From positions 310,001 to 374,000 of the forward strand of contig JADLSH010000382.1 of the NCBI GenBank assembly GCA_016169945.1: a stretch of 64,000 nt of DNA. Reading direction: 5' to 3'. This document shows, in pieces, positions 1 to 10,960 of this stretch. The translations under genes were made by a program, and so were the position numbers. Source of the stretch: Trachythela sp. YZ-2020. Taxonomy: Eukaryota; Cnidaria; Anthozoa; Malacalcyonacea; Clavulariidae. Numbering within the stretch: position 1 is the first letter of the stretch; each line of letters begins with the position of its first letter. Under the pieces are notes generated by a model. The model had not been told where the DNA came from and did no database searches. It saw nothing but the letters and a program-made list of their open reading frames with translations.

Positions 1-1027
1 CATGTAAAATTACCTCATCATGACTTGCCGAATTGTTATATCGTTTATTACGTTTCCTAGGTAATTTCCTATAGTTTATCTTTGACTTAATCCTTTGAGT
101 GATACGGGTTGGAATAGGTTGACAATCTTGGGAATTAACTGATATAAATTCCGGGTCTGGACCATTGGGAATGCCAATTACTAAGTTAGTGTGCATTTCT
201 TGCTGGGTTAGATTATGCTGTTCACAACTGAAGCGATCTATTGATGGAGCCTCAGGAGTTAATTCTTCGTGCGGTTGATATATTTCTTTTATACTATCAT
301 CATTTGTTTCGATGGCCAAGGAAGTTGTGTTATGCATGATAATTACACTATTAGTGAGATTATGATCTTTTATTATATCTCCTCTAGTATCCGGACAATG
401 GGTAAAGTGTTGATTGGTTTTAACGCGTTCAATTTCTATAGTGTCCATCTCTATTGTTTGGGTCGAATTGTCAATACGATTCAGCTCAGTACAGTTTAAG
501 CCTTGAGGGGATTCGACTGGTATAGGCAAACTCAAATTCATATTAGTGTCATGTTTATCCAAGCGATGTCGTATATCGCGAAATTCAGTCCTGAGTTCAC
601 TTACAATATCATTGAGGTTTGCTAAATCACAATTATTTACCTTAATGTCCCTTTGCATTATTACTTGCTCTAGTTGGATTCCCTCCATGTCCACAGACAG
701 ACTATTGCACTTGCACGAGCGAGTATCGATGCACTCGTTAACAGGTTCGTCTCTCTGATCAACAACTTGTATATAGTCCTCAGCGTCGCATATTTCCATA
801 CAAAACAGCCGTTTAACCTTGTTTGATTCTTTTCCATCAAAATTCAAGATCTTTTTACTTTTTCTCCATGTGATGCTGAACAAATCGCCACTGAAAACTT
901 TCTTATCTCCTCCAGGTTGACTCCAAGTACCTTGTAGTTTCATGGTGTTACATACAAGCTGTTTTAAGGAGGCAAAGTCACCTGTCCAGGATAATTGTAG
1001 CTTACTTTTCTGCGGTAAAACACTCAT
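1..1027 (-). CDS. LINE ORF1-type protein, N-terminal part (runs off left edge)
   Basis: Starting from the ATG at 1027-1025, the minus strand stays open for about 342 codons to the window edge, so the gene is cut off by the window. Its first ~70 residues (LSWTGDFASLKQLV, then LQGTWSQPGGDKKVFSG) match in order and spacing the start of the frame at 57565-58074 (LKWCEDLLNLKQIV, LEGKWSSPGGQSKRF). Both are therefore ORF1-like products of related LINEs. The middle is hydrophilic and predicted helical (LNDIVSELRTEFRDIRHRLDKH), consistent with a coiled coil. The C-terminal part is basic (RITQRIKSKINYRKLPRKRN), plausible for nucleic-acid binding. Endonuclease and reverse transcriptase should lie beyond the left edge. 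No in-frame stop is visible, so this may be a young copy. The homology to the other LINE is seen directly; the role in RNA binding is inferred from LINE ORF1 proteins in general. Confidence 0.7.
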   Translation of the reverse strand, partial: MSVLPQKSKLQLSWTGDFASLKQLVCNTMKLQGTWSQPGGDKKVFSGDLFSITWRKSKKILNFDGKESNKVKRLFCMEICDAEDYIQVVDQRDEPVNECIDTRSCKCNSLSVDMEGIQLEQVIMQRDIKVNNCDLANLNDIVSELRTEFRDIRHRLDKHDTNMNLSLPIPVESPQGLNCTELNRIDNSTQTIEMDTIEIERVKTNQHFTHCPDTRGDIIKDHNLTNSVIIMHNTTSLAIETNDDSIKEIYQPHEELTPEAPSIDRFSCEQHNLTQQEMHTNLVIGIPNGPDPEFISVNSQDCQPIPTRITQRIKSKINYRKLPRKRNKRYNNSASHDEVILH

Positions 1028-1121
1028 TGTGAAACAATAACAAATATTGAGTAGAATAGATCGTAAATCGTCTTTAAAAAATGTCAGAATTGGCAGAGCT
1101 AAAAAATAACATCCGCCATGT

Positions 1122-1568
1122 TTGGTGTTTCCACTTGCAACTAAATTGTGCAGATCTTACATTAAAAGACAACCAACATGCCTTTCTCAAGGGCCGTTCA
1201 ACAACTGTCTGATATTTGACGAAACCGAAAATACGGCGCATGGCAGGAAAGGTATTCATGCCACATTCTTGGATTTCAGCAAAGCGTTCGACATGGTTGA
1301 TCACCAAATTCTCTTTTCTAAACTGGCCTCTATGAGCATAACTAAATCCGTTTGGCTATGGATTCGAGATTTCCTATCCATGAGAAGTCAAGAGGTAAAG
1401 TTACTTCAAACGATGTCATCATCAGCTCCATGTCCAGCTGGAGTCACGCAAGGCTCGGTCATTTCTCCTACGTTATTCAACAACGGTTTTATTAACAACA
1501 ACGGTTTTATTAACAAATTACAAAATTTTACAAACAACATCTTGCTGTCCACAGATAGCAAAAGCTAA
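1122..1568 (+). pseudogene. LINE reverse transcriptase fragment
   Basis: The frame contains reverse-transcriptase palm motif A (HATFLDFSKAFDMVDHQILF) and the following motif B region (PAGVTQGSVISPTLFN), spaced as in non-LTR retrotransposons. The catalytic YADD/FVDD box and everything after it are missing. After motif B the sequence dissolves into a short duplication, with a 19-bp word around ACGGTTTTATTAACAA occurring twice in tandem near 1482-1518. It is a 5'- and 3'-truncated LINE piece pointing away from the ORF1 frame at the left edge and towards the inverted LINE that ends near 1767. It resembles the motif A/B region at 9350-9580. No function is expected. Confidence 0.75.
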
Positions 1569-1766
1569 TCGCGGTGGACAGCAACTACACGCATTCGTAA
1601 TCTAAGAAGGTTGCAGAACACTAGCTATTACTATATATACGACAGAAACACATTCACCGTATATACAAACATAATATCTGACGGATGATCAAACACAAAC
1701 TCTAATGAGTAATCAGACCAAAAGCCAAAATCGTAAAATGATAGATTAGTTTTATTTGATTTAACT

Positions 1767-2726
1767 TTAGATTATTGGAATTTCTTTTTGTAAAGTTGGA
1801 ATATCAATATAATCATCTTTCTTTTCTAATATTTGAAGTAGCTTCCGATGCAAAGCTTTTTTAAAGTGATTCTTTGGTGTTTCACGTAGATCTGCTGGAA
1901 TGCTATTCCAGATGCTAACTCCCATTCTTGAAAATGACTTTCTTTGTACATCTAAACCTGAATATTCAACGTGGTAGTTCTTCCTAGTGGAAGATCTGGT
2001 GTTGTGTTTATGTACCTGACTTAATGCAGTAAACAAAGCTGATATATTTGGGGGTACTACAGTTTTGGATACATCATGCATTAATATTGATACTGATTTA
2101 AAATAAAGCAAATTTATTGGCAGAACATTTGCTGAGTGAAAATATGGAATGGCATGAGAAAGATAATGTGCAGAGTATATTAAACGGAGAGCGCGTTTTT
2201 GAAGTTTAAGGATTTTTTCAATGTAACATTTTGCAGCATGGCCCCATACAACGATACCATAAGTTAGGTAAGGCAGCATAAGGGACTGATAAATACTTTT
2301 TAGGGTACTAACTGGTACAAAATGACGCAGTCTAGAAATTATGCCAATTCGTTTGCTAAGATTTGAAGCGATGTACCCAATATGATATTTCCATGTTAAA
2401 TTTGAGTCCATGAGAACGCCAAGGTATTTAATGTAATTTTTAGGTGCTAGGGAGGCGAAAGTATTGGACTGTGGATCATACATCTTTAAATCTACCGCAT
2501 AATCCAACCGTTTTTGGTAAGAATGAAAAATAATGAAATTAGATTTTTTAATATTTAAGGATAATTTATTTGCTGTTAACCAATTGTAGATATTAACAAG
2601 TTCAGCATTGATAATATTTTCTAATGATTTTAAATTCTTATCGGCATATAGCAAGTTGGTGTCATCTGCGAATAAAGAGAACGCCAGTTTATCAGAAGAG
2701 TTATAGATATCATTTATATAAATCAA
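1767..2726 (-). pseudogene. LINE-A ORF2 part 3: reverse transcriptase catalytic box and thumb
   Basis: The frame opens with the end of motif B (IYINDIYNSSDKLAFSLF) followed by the catalytic FADDTNLLYADK box. Next come the usual LINE features: WLTANKLSLNIKKSNFIIF, KYLGVLMDSNLTWKYHI, the helical RIGIISRLRHFVPVSTLKSI and LPYLTYGIVVWGHAAK, and the C-terminal FSRMGVSIWNSIPADLRE. The two catalytic aspartates are present. It ends at a stop at 1767-1769. The start codon here is only the point where the frame opens after the frameshift, not a biological start. The C-terminal half is clearly homologous to 10204-10824. Confidence 0.8.
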
Positions 2727-3687
2727 AAATAGTAGCGGGCCCAGGACAGATCCTGGGGACGCCAGATAGGGTTTCCTCTTTTTCAGATATATTTACACCC
2801 ATTTGAACAGTTTGAATACGACCTATCAAGTAAGAGGAAAACCAATCGTTTATAATCCCTCGTATTCCATAATGATGCAATTTTTTCAAAAGTATTGAGT
2901 AATTTACAGTATCAAATGCCTTTTGCAGATCAATAAAAATACCACAAGTAAATAATTTACGAGACATATTAAATTGGACTTGATTTACTATATCCAAAAT
3001 TGCATGCTGAGTTGAATATTTTTCCCGAAAACCATACTGAGATTTAAATATGATATCATGTTTCTCGAAAAAAGATATTAAACGATTATACATCAATTTT
3101 TCAAAGATTTTGTTAAAAATTGATAGAAGAGATATTGGTCTATAATTAGAGGGGTCAGTTTCATCATCCTTTTTATAAATAGGGATAACTTTTGAATGCT
3201 TCAATTTGGCTGGATATTGGCCGCATTCAACCGATTTATTCATTAAATCAGATAAAGGATTAGATAAAATGTGTCGAGCACATTTTAAAATACGAGTTGG
3301 GCATGAATATAGGCCATGTGCCTTTTTCATAGGAATTAACATAATTTCTATTTCAATCTCATGCGGCGTGATAGGATTAAATTGGAACGATCCTGGGTTG
3401 TTAACTTTTGGCAGATAATATGTGAATGGAATTTGTGAAATTGGCATTTTACTAGCTAAATTGTGACCCACTGATGAAAAATATTTATTGAATATATTTG
3501 GAAACTTACTTTCGTCATATATCATTCTATTGCTTGTAGGACATTTTAAAGACGGGATAGGTCTAATTGACTGTTTCTTCCGGTTGATTAATTCGTTTAT
3601 ACCTTCCCAAGTCTTTTTAGTGTTTGCAAAGTTGTATTCAAAATATCGATGATAATAGTCTTTTTTACTCTGTCGAGTGAGTGTCAA
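2710..3687 (-). pseudogene. LINE-A ORF2 part 2: reverse transcriptase, N-terminal half
   Basis: It begins in the linker between endonuclease and polymerase (YYHRYFEYNFANTKKTWEGIN). It then carries the fingers/palm motifs KVIPIYKKDDETDPSNYRPI, SLLSIFNKIFEKLM, QYGFREKYSTQHAI, motif A (GIFIDLQKAFDTVNYSIL) and the start of motif B (LSGVPRICPG). Motif B should read into GPLLF, but a one-base shift near 2730 diverts the frame, which then overlaps the next frame by 17 bases. The product would have made cDNA from the LINE RNA at a nicked target. Upstream it is separated from the endonuclease frame by a second shift. Confidence 0.8.
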
Positions 3688-3791
3688 AATTTTGTTTCTA
3701 TATAATTTATATTTATCTTTATCACCACGGTTAAATAACCTATTCTTAATTTTAATTGATTTCCTGATGCCTTTGGTTATCCATGGTTTTG

Positions 3792-4838
3792 TTAACTGCT
3801 TTGCTTTACTCTTTGAAATTTCCTTAAGAGGAGCGTGCTTTTGATACTGGTATTTAACTTATTATAAAATCTTGAAAACGACTTGTTTATATCATTTTCG
3901 TTCAAATCTATAGCATAATTTAATCCAGAACGAGAAAGATCGTTGATAAAGTTGGTCTCCGAGAACTTTGAGTAGTCTCGAGTTAAGTGTTTGTTAGTAA
4001 AATTAGTTTTAAGTTTTGCTATCGAGTGGGTGATATAAAACTGAGAGTAATGATCACTTATGTCCGATACAATATTTCCAGATATAATATTGTTTTCTAA
4101 TTTGCTTACAAAAATATTATCTATGAGTGTTGCCGAGTCATTATGCACGCGTGTTGGTTTGTCGATAGTAGGCATTAAATTGAAACTTTGCATAGAAAGA
4201 ATAAAATTTTGAGCGTGATTACATGTTTCAGAACGAAGAAGATTGATATTAAAATCGCCCATTAGGTAGATGGGTTTACCGGATGCACTCATTTTTTCAA
4301 TAGTTTCTTCGAAATAGGTTAAAAAACGTTCCGGTGAATTGTGTTGTCTGTAAATAACGCCACATATTATGTTTGCTTTCTTCAGTGATTGAATTTCGAT
4401 CCAAAGTGCCTGATAAGATTCATTAGAGCTTCTCTCAAGTATTTTATACTTCAAGCTACTATCAATATACATACCGACTCCTCCAGCAGCTAATGGTGTA
4501 TGTACAAATTCAAAGTTGTAATTTGGCATTGAAGGATTAAAATCAATAATAGTATCTTGCTTAATTCTAGTTTCTGTAATACCAATTACATCAAAATGAT
4601 AGGCTAGCTCATTGAGGAGATGTGTTTGTAAATTCTCTAAATTTCTCTTTAAGCTTCTTATGTTATTGTGTAATATGGAAAACGTAGGCCTATTATAGCG
4701 GTCATTAGATACCTTAAAGGTTTTTTTAAGTTGATTAAAGCTGTGAGGCGAATAATATTTGCATCGCGGTATTTGTGAATAGTAATCAGTATCATTGTTT
4801 GATGTTTTCTCATGCATGTTCAAGTTAAAGAGGTTCAA
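3792..4838 (-). pseudogene. LINE-A ORF2 part 1: APE-type endonuclease
   Basis: The frame shows endonuclease/exonuclease/phosphatase motifs in order: ILHNNIRSL (Asn), GITETRI (Glu), AAGGVGMYI, ICGVIYRQHNSPERF, YLMGDFNINLL (Asp, Asn) and IVSDISDHYSQF (Asp-His). These are the metal- and DNA-backbone-cleaving positions of LINE endonucleases that nick target DNA for reverse transcription. Codon 4838 is a TTG and the frame stays open further upstream (KKDLDCLTSIHDL), so the real start was probably upstream, disturbed by the foldback insertion. The reading frame is lost near 3830: the last ~12 residues of the frame are out of phase, while the neighbouring phase continues as PLKEISKSKAKQLTKPWITK towards the reverse transcriptase. 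Confidence 0.8.
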
Positions 4839-4996
4839 ATCATGAATGCTAGTCAGGCAATCAAGGTCTTTTTTTTGTCGGTAAGAAAGAATTATTAAAG
4901 CTACTGTTTTTAAATAAATTATTAAATTGAGCGGGCCAAAGGTTTGAAAAGGTAATTCTCTAAGTAGAGCTTTGTTAGCTCGGCTTTCGACCTTTA

Positions 4997-5227
4997 CGCC
5001 CGTATTCTAAAAGCTCACTCACACTCACACTCAATGAGTGGAGGTTCAATCTGAGCTTTTCATGAGTGTCAATGCTGTTTTTTAATAACTGGAGGGTGAG
5101 TAGTCACATAGTAAGGTACGGCACTAACCCTCCAGCTATTCAAAAACAGAATTAACACTCAAGAGAAGCTCAGATTGAACCTCCACTCATTGAGTGTGAG
5201 TGTGAGTGAGCTTTTAGAATACGGGCG
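4997..5227. mobile_element. 231-bp foldback MITE with TA target duplication
   Basis: The element starts CGCCCGTATTCTAAAAGCTC and ends with the exact reverse complement. The arms match without a break for about 60 bases, and with few differences for roughly 100. Only a short loop (around GTAGTCACATAGTAAGGTAC) separates them. TA lies on both sides (4995-4996 and 5228-5229), suggesting a Tc1/mariner-type target site. There is no coding capacity. It splits LINE-A between ORF1 and ORF2, so it inserted after the LINE arrived. Confidence 0.85.
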
Positions 5228-5296
5228 TAAGACTCTTGTTTGCCATGACGTTTATAATTTAAATAAATCACACTTAGCTGTTTAATTGCTTTCAAT

Positions 5297-6127
5297 TTAA
5301 CTTTGTCCCTGTTCATTCATTAAGACCTCCAAGTCATGATTATCATTAATTTTGATTGCCCTTGCTTCTCCAGTCTTCCGTAGGTAGATTGTGGAATTCT
5401 TTGTCCAACAATAACTGAAGTTGTTGTCGGTTTTAAATTTTTTTGCAGCAACCAAAAGTTGTTGGCGTTTTGGCGTTAAATGATCGTAAATTCCAGCATA
5501 TTCCATCGATGATTCTTCAGGTAGGCCAACACTTGTTGGGCTTATTCCCTTAACGTTTTTTCTCACGGCCATAACTTGTTCTCGTGCTAAGCGACGAATA
5601 AATTTACAGACAATCGGCTTTGGCTGGCTGTTAATACTTCTTCTTGGCTTTACGCGATGAGCAATATCAATGTCTTCGATAGACACATTCGCTCCCATGG
5701 CTATAAAAATATCCACACATAGCTGGCTTGTTTCAACTGCAGTTTCATTGGAGCTGAAATCCGGTATTCCCAACATTTTCACGTTATATGCGTAGCTATA
5801 TTGTTCGGCTTCGTCAATAGATTTGGAGAGATTTTCGACCTTTTCTGCTAATACAGTTAGACGTGATTCCATCTGTGACATTTGCTGTTTAGATGAGCTG
5901 CGAAAACGGTTCAAATCATCGTATTCATCACTCAAATATTCCAGACTTTTGGCTGTTTCCTTATCCAGCTTTGGACTTTCTGCATTGACGTTTTTAGTGC
6001 TTCTGGCTTCACTGGATTTAACATCCTGTTCAAGTTTCTTGAAATCTTTCTTCATAGATTCGATTGCAGCCTTGAGCTCATTGTTTTCTTTCTTTAAGGA
6101 TTTTATCGTGTCCTTTGGTTTTGACAT
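5297..6127 (-). CDS. LINE-A ORF1 protein (coiled coil plus RNA-binding-like domain)
   Basis: This is a 276-residue product if started at the ATG at 6127-6125 (MSKPKDTIKSLKKENNELK). The open frame extends upstream to 6280, but that part lies in a different element. Residues ~1-130 are heptad-rich and charged, a long predicted coiled coil. Residues ~140-275 contain the pattern YAYNVKMLGIPDF, then IAHRVKPRRS, KPIVCKFIRRLAREQVM and an AKKF...YCW...IYLRKTG tail. That pattern is familiar from LINE ORF1 proteins that trimerise and chaperone the element RNA. It is intact, unlike ORF2 downstream. By family analogy it would form a cytoplasmic ribonucleoprotein with its transcript. Activity in this copy is unlikely because ORF2 is broken. 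Confidence 0.8.
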   Translation of the reverse strand: MSKPKDTIKSLKKENNELKAAIESMKKDFKKLEQDVKSSEARSTKNVNAESPKLDKETAKSLEYLSDEYDDLNRFRSSSKQQMSQMESRLTVLAEKVENLSKSIDEAEQYSYAYNVKMLGIPDFSSNETAVETSQLCVDIFIAMGANVSIEDIDIAHRVKPRRSINSQPKPIVCKFIRRLAREQVMAVRKNVKGISPTSVGLPEESSMEYAGIYDHLTPKRQQLLVAAKKFKTDNNFSYCWTKNSTIYLRKTGEARAIKINDNHDLEVLMNEQGQS

Positions 6128-6175
6128 TTTAGTAGATTTAGAGCCTAAGCTGAGGAGCACAGAAATCCACGTCCG

Positions 6176-6900
6176 ACATAGGACGCGATGTGTGCATCGA
6201 CGTATACATCGACGATCTAGAAGACGAGATCCCCGCAAACTTAACCGTTGATGCCTCCAAGTATGCTGACGATTGCACACTTTATCAAGCAGTAGGTGGT
6301 GGGGAAATAATTGGTGTCCAACAAGCTGTAGACACTATACAAAACTGGTCAGTGTCGACCAAAATGACTATCTACGTCAAAAAGACAAAGGACATGTGGA
6401 TCTGCTTTACGGAATCAGTGTCAGAACCTCCTCCCGTCTATATCGGCGATGAAACAGTTGAAAGAGTGGAAAAATTTAAACTTCTTGAAATGGGGCTCCA
6501 AAACAACCTCAAATGGAATAACCATGTTGAAACTATTATAAAGAAAGCTAACCGCCAAGTATATCTCTTAAGAGAATGTAGGAAAGCTAATTTACCATCA
6601 GAAGTAGGCATTACCCTTTATAAATCTAACATCAGACCTATCCTTGAATATGCCTCATCCGTCTGGGGAGGCCTTCCAAACTATTTGGAAAATGAAATTG
6701 AGCGAACCCAGACTCGCTGCCTTCGAATTCTTGGTCATAATAATGACTGTCTACAAAGCCTCTCTGACCGAAGGGAAGAACGTCTGAAACGTGAAGCTCG
6801 GAAGATTATGAATGACCCCAGCCATCTTTTCCACAATAGACTTCTCAAATCCAATAATCCTTATGACCTGCGGACTATTAGTAGTAAAAACATTTTTTGA
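6176..6900 (+). pseudogene. 5'-truncated LINE, RT catalytic box to C-terminus
   Basis: Plus-strand frame whose first recognisable element is IDDLEDEIP followed by the catalytic SKYADDCTLYQAV. Then come the thumb/C-terminal hallmarks of LINE polymerases: WSVSTKMTIYVKKTKDMWI, LGLQN-type NNLKWNNHVE, KKANRQVYLLRECRKANL, YKSNIRPILEYASSVWGG, and ERTQTRCLRILG, ending in RREERLKREARKIMNDPSH and a stop at 6900. The insertion point lies at about 6165-6180, directly against the 5' end of the oppositely oriented LINE-A. It belongs to the same broad type as the frame at 9849-10229 (SLLEYASPSWATL, IESIQRRAIKII). Confidence 0.75.
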
Positions 6901-7679
6901 TCAAATGACGCTGTAGGTGCAAGTATAGGCTTCACTGCACTAAATGGCTAATGCATATACATAAACAGGTTGGTTTATGTTAGACAGTCGGTACGGCGTC
7001 AGTTGCAGCCTAATGGAGCTTATGTAACCAAAACAATTGTCCTTCAGTCCTATTAACTTTTGGCTGAATTCAACATTCAATCCAAAGTTAGCGATAGTAT
7101 ACTAAACAACAGCATTTGCACATCACTAGTTCAATCACGGAAAAAAACCCACTTCCGAAACAATAACAATATATTGGGAAAGTTTGCTCGATAGAACAAG
7201 GTCAGCTGAGCTTTTTGTGGGTTGAACTTTCCAGCGAACTATACAAATATTTCAGACCTAGCCTGGAGCATGTTGTTGCGAATAATGTAGGCTCTCCGGT
7301 CGGCGAGGTTACAGGGCTGCATCAGAATTGCAGGACCTCAAGTAATTCCTCAAGCATTATCGGAAAGGGGAAAATTCCTATAAATATATCAACATGATAC
7401 TGCATATTATTTCCAACTTAGGTGCGGTTCGGCATTTAGGTTTTAGAAGTGAATAGAACTAGTACAAATATTGTAGCTCCTTAGTCCTTAATGCAGTTCA
7501 AATGATTCGTTTTGCCTGGTCGGTACGAAAGTCAGGGACAGGGTGATTTTGATGCATAATAAAGCCAGGGTTTTTGTAGATGGAAATTCCGAGCAAGAAT
7601 TATATATATTTGAGAAAAATGCAACTATATAGGCCCTATGTTGCGGTTCATGATTTGAGTGTTTTCAAGTACTTTCGTC
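6901..7679. other. No gene seen
   Basis: AT-rich sequence between two LINE remnants. It probably includes the 3' untranslated part of the 6176-6900 LINE. A 60-codon plus frame at 7215-7397 has no recognisable feature. No microsatellite tail or hairpin was found to mark the LINE's end. Confidence 0.5.
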
Positions 7680-8962
7680 TCCCTTGTCCTCCCAATATAT
7701 AATCTCTGACATGTGACCACTAACAGTAACATTTGTATCATCGGCATACAGAGACTACAGAGATGGTGTCGAATTATTTAGACAATTTGGAAAATCATTA
7801 ATACAAATTAGGAATAATAATGGGCGTAAATTTGATCCCTGCGGTACTCCACGTTCTAATATACTTTGCAGACAAAAGGGCCTTTCCTAACTTACAAACT
7901 TGATTAGGTTCATTTAGGTAAGAGATGAACCATTGTAATGCCATGCCTCTGACACCATACAATTCCAATGATCGACAGTACCAAATGCCCTTTTTTAATC
8001 TACAAACATCACTCCGTTTATTAGCCCTCGGTCAATATTGGTTAACCAAGAATCTGTAGATTTCAATAACGACGTTGATGTAGAATAGCCCGCGCGGAAA
8101 CCAGACTGGCAATGTGAAAGAATATTGTTTTGACAAAAATACGTATATAGCTGTTCATAAACCAATTTTTCAAAACTTTAAACACAACAGATAAAACAGA
8201 AATAGGTCTATAGTTGCTGCAGTCCGTTTTATTGAACCGATTTATAAATTGGAGAGACACGTGCTTGTTTCCAATCACAGGAATACACTGGCTTAATGAC
8301 AAGTTAAAGATCATATTTAAAATTGGGGTTACAACAGTTGACGAGTCATTCAACGTCCAGGGGGAATCTTATCAAGTCCAGAACCCTTACTTGGTTTTAA
8401 CTGCTTAATAATTCTAGCTATTTGGCTGTCTGTTATAGCAGATAATTGAAACTCGCTTTCAACTGGTGTGATATATTCAGCAAAAGCTCCATCAGCAGGA
8501 CTTAAATCATGGGATAGTGTTTCACCAATTTGACTGAAGTATGTGTTCAGGCATTCAGCGATCTCTGCCTCATTCGTAATTGTTTCAGTGTCTATTTTTA
8601 CTGAATCTGTGGTAGTTGTTTTTGAGCTGCGACCACGACGTCCTATAATCAGATTTATACTCCTCCACATTTCCTTTGGATTTCTTTTATTATCTATCGT
8701 TTCCAAACAAAACTTCCTCTTTGCTCACCTAATCAAATTGTTCACGCGATTGCGATTTTTCGCATATGAGGCGAATTTTAACTCACAGCCTTCCTTTTCA
8801 AATAATCTCGATGGTTCATTCCCTCACTAAATATGAAATTATCTCTGGGGCATATTCGTTCTTACCCTGCGTCTTTTGAAAGGCGCATGCATCTCCATAA
8901 CTACAGTAAAGACACATTTGAATGACTCCCAGATATGATTAGGATCATTAGATTGCCAATCA
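7680..8962 (-). pseudogene. Decayed LINE: linker and reverse transcriptase
   Basis: Read on the minus strand from about 8950, broken frames follow one another in LINE order. First come the post-endonuclease linker (HAPFKRRRVRTNMPQR near 8890) and ETIDNKRNPKEMWRSINLII with the inter-domain region to IARIIKQLKPSKGSGLDKI (8350-8706). Then follow the polymerase start SNYRPISVLSVVFKVLKN (inside 8063-8353) and, in shifted frames, a motif B remnant and the catalytic SLYADDTNVTVSG near 7735. Several frameshifts and stops separate these, so nothing is translatable. It abuts an oppositely oriented LINE at 8963. Confidence 0.7.
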
Positions 8963-10203
8963 ATGGATGACCCCTCCTTGAAAGTTGCTATATCCAAACG
9001 TCAGAAGGCATTTTGCAAATACTGGAACACGTCGAAAGCTTATAAATTTTGGCGCAATAAAGTCCAGTATGATGTTAAAACTGCGCGTAGTAAGAATTAT
9101 TTGAAATCAGTGGAAAAACTTATCGATCGTAATCCATCCAAGTTGTGGAGAGAAGTTAAAGGTTTAGGTGATTTGACATCTTGTAACACATGGTTCCAGC
9201 AGTTATTAACTGACGACAACCCTACCGCAACCCATTTGGCCGAATCATTTAATGACTTTTCCCTTCCCAACAAATCTACAACCCATGCGTTGGTCTACCT
9301 ATTACACTCTGTTCTTACAGCTCTCGAGTCAGGTCGGTGCTCTATTAGAATATTCTTCGCAGATTTTAGAAAAGGGTTTGACCTGGTTGATCATAACATT
9401 ATAATCGACGGGCTAAAACGCCATGATGTCCTAAACGTCTTCGTTTTTTGGATTTATGATTTCCTTACCGACCGCGAACAGTGTGTAAAAGTTGATAATT
9501 GCTATTCCTCATGGAAGAAAACTAACGGTGGCCTCCCTCAAAGCACAAAACTTGGACCTCTTCTGTTTGCAATTCTCGTTAACCAATTATTAAATAATTG
9601 GCATGGTCGTATTAAATTCGTTGACGATTCGACGGCTTTTGGAATCATTCCACGGGGTTCTCCGAGTTTATTACCCATAGTGGTAAATTAAATTTCCCAG
9701 TTTGCCTCAAAAAGAGGAATGGAGCTCAATCCCAAGGAATGCAAAGAATTGATAATTACCTTTCTGAAATATAACCACACTCGTTTCAGTCCTATTTAAA
9801 TCTCGGGAGTTCCTGTCGAATTAGTGGAATTCACGCGTCGATTATATAATGAAAAAGGCAAATTTCCGATTATATTCTCTCCGCAAGTTACGGAAAGCTG
9901 GACTAAAGCAATCTGATTTGGTTACAGTATATTGCTCCTTCGTTCGTTCTCTCTTGGAATACGCGTCACCATCGTGGGCTACCTTGTCATCCACACTGCC
10001 GAACGAAATTGAGTCCATCCAACGTCGCGCTATCAAAATCATCTACCATGATTTGTCATATCCTGATGTGCTAGATGCTACGGGGCTTGATACCTTAATA
10101 GATCGTAGAGGTCATGCTTGCAAGTTGTTTGTCCAGAAGTTAAAAGGTGACAAGTCAACCTTCTGCAACCCGCTCGTTAATATTGTTAAAGAAACATCGT
10201 ATG
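8963..10203 (+). pseudogene. Decayed LINE: linker, internally deleted RT, C-terminal part
   Basis: The first frame (8963-9691) begins in the LINE linker (KVAISKRQKAFCKYWNTSKAY, KNYLKSVEKLIDRNPSKLWREV). It then jumps from AESFNDF straight to SLPNKSTTHALVYLLHSVL, so the segment holding the first polymerase motifs is deleted. It continues with motif A (FFADFRKGFDLVDHNIII), motif B (GGLPQSTKLGPLLFAILVN) and the catalytic KFVDDSTAF. After stops and shifts the C-terminal part resumes at 9849-10229 (LYSLRKLRKAGLKQSDLV, SLLEYASPSWATL, EIESIQRRAIKIIYHDL). Homology stops near 10203, where a different LINE begins. Its own 3' untranslated region may resume after 11063. Confidence 0.7.
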
Positions 10204-10960
10204 AACCACATAGAAAATATTGCTTCTAAAATAAGTAAGTCAATAGGAATAATCACGAGACTTAGGCATTTTGTGCCTCTCTCAACTCTACTTAATATAT
10301 ATCGTAGCTTAATTCAACCATATCTAACGTATGGTATAATTGTTTGGGGCCGAGCGTCAAAGGCGTATTTAAATAAGTTACTTGTTCTTCAGAAACGAGT
10401 TTTGCGGCTAATGAACTTTAAAGGTTATAAAGAACATGCCATCCCTCTCTTCACTAATTTAAACGTTTTACCCTTGAATATGATTTATTATAAATCGGTG
10501 TGTAATTTGATGTATGATGTCTCTAACAGCTCTTGTCCATCAACAATCTCCGATTATTTTAATCGTTCCAGAAACATTCATACACATAAAACTAGGCATT
10601 GTGCATCTAATAATTTTTACATTGAATATTCAAGACTAAATAAATTAAATGCCTCTTTTGCGAGATCCGGTGCGAAAATATGGAACAATATACCTGGCAA
10701 TGTACGCGAATTAGGGAAAAAGAAATTTAATAAGGCATTGCAAAATTCTTTACTTACAATTCTTGAGCTGGAGGATGATTATGTTGATGTCCCTGTATTA
10801 GTTCAATTAATGGCTAAACAATAGGATTTTTATCTTTACGAATAGTTTCTATTTTTGGCTTGATGATTGGGAAAGTTTCTAATTAAAATCGTTACTTAGG
10901 TTATATCTTAATAATAATGTGTGTTAATAAATTATTATAATTTTTCCTTTTTTTCTTTGT

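Larger units (their letters stand above)
1767..6127 (-). mobile_element. LINE-A: near full-length CR1/L2-like non-LTR retrotransposon, interrupted
   Basis: On the minus strand an ORF1 protein (6127-5297) is followed by an apurinic-type endonuclease (from about 4838) and a reverse transcriptase ending at 1767, the normal order for Jockey/CR1/L2-type LINEs. A 231-bp foldback element (4997-5227) sits between ORF1 and ORF2. ORF2 is in three frames because of shifts near 3830 and 2730. The C-terminus (ILEKKDDYIDIPTL) matches that of the fragment at 10204-10824 (ILELEDDYVDVPVL), so at least two copies of this family are in the window. No hairpin like the one at 10961 was found downstream of 1767, so the true 3' end may be lost. 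Clade assignment is tentative. Confidence 0.8.

Noticed and set aside
5823..6251. 142-codon plus-strand frame
   Set aside because: It is the antisense of the LINE-A ORF1 coiled coil; the Ser/Leu-rich composition is what the opposite strand of a Lys/Glu-rich coil gives.
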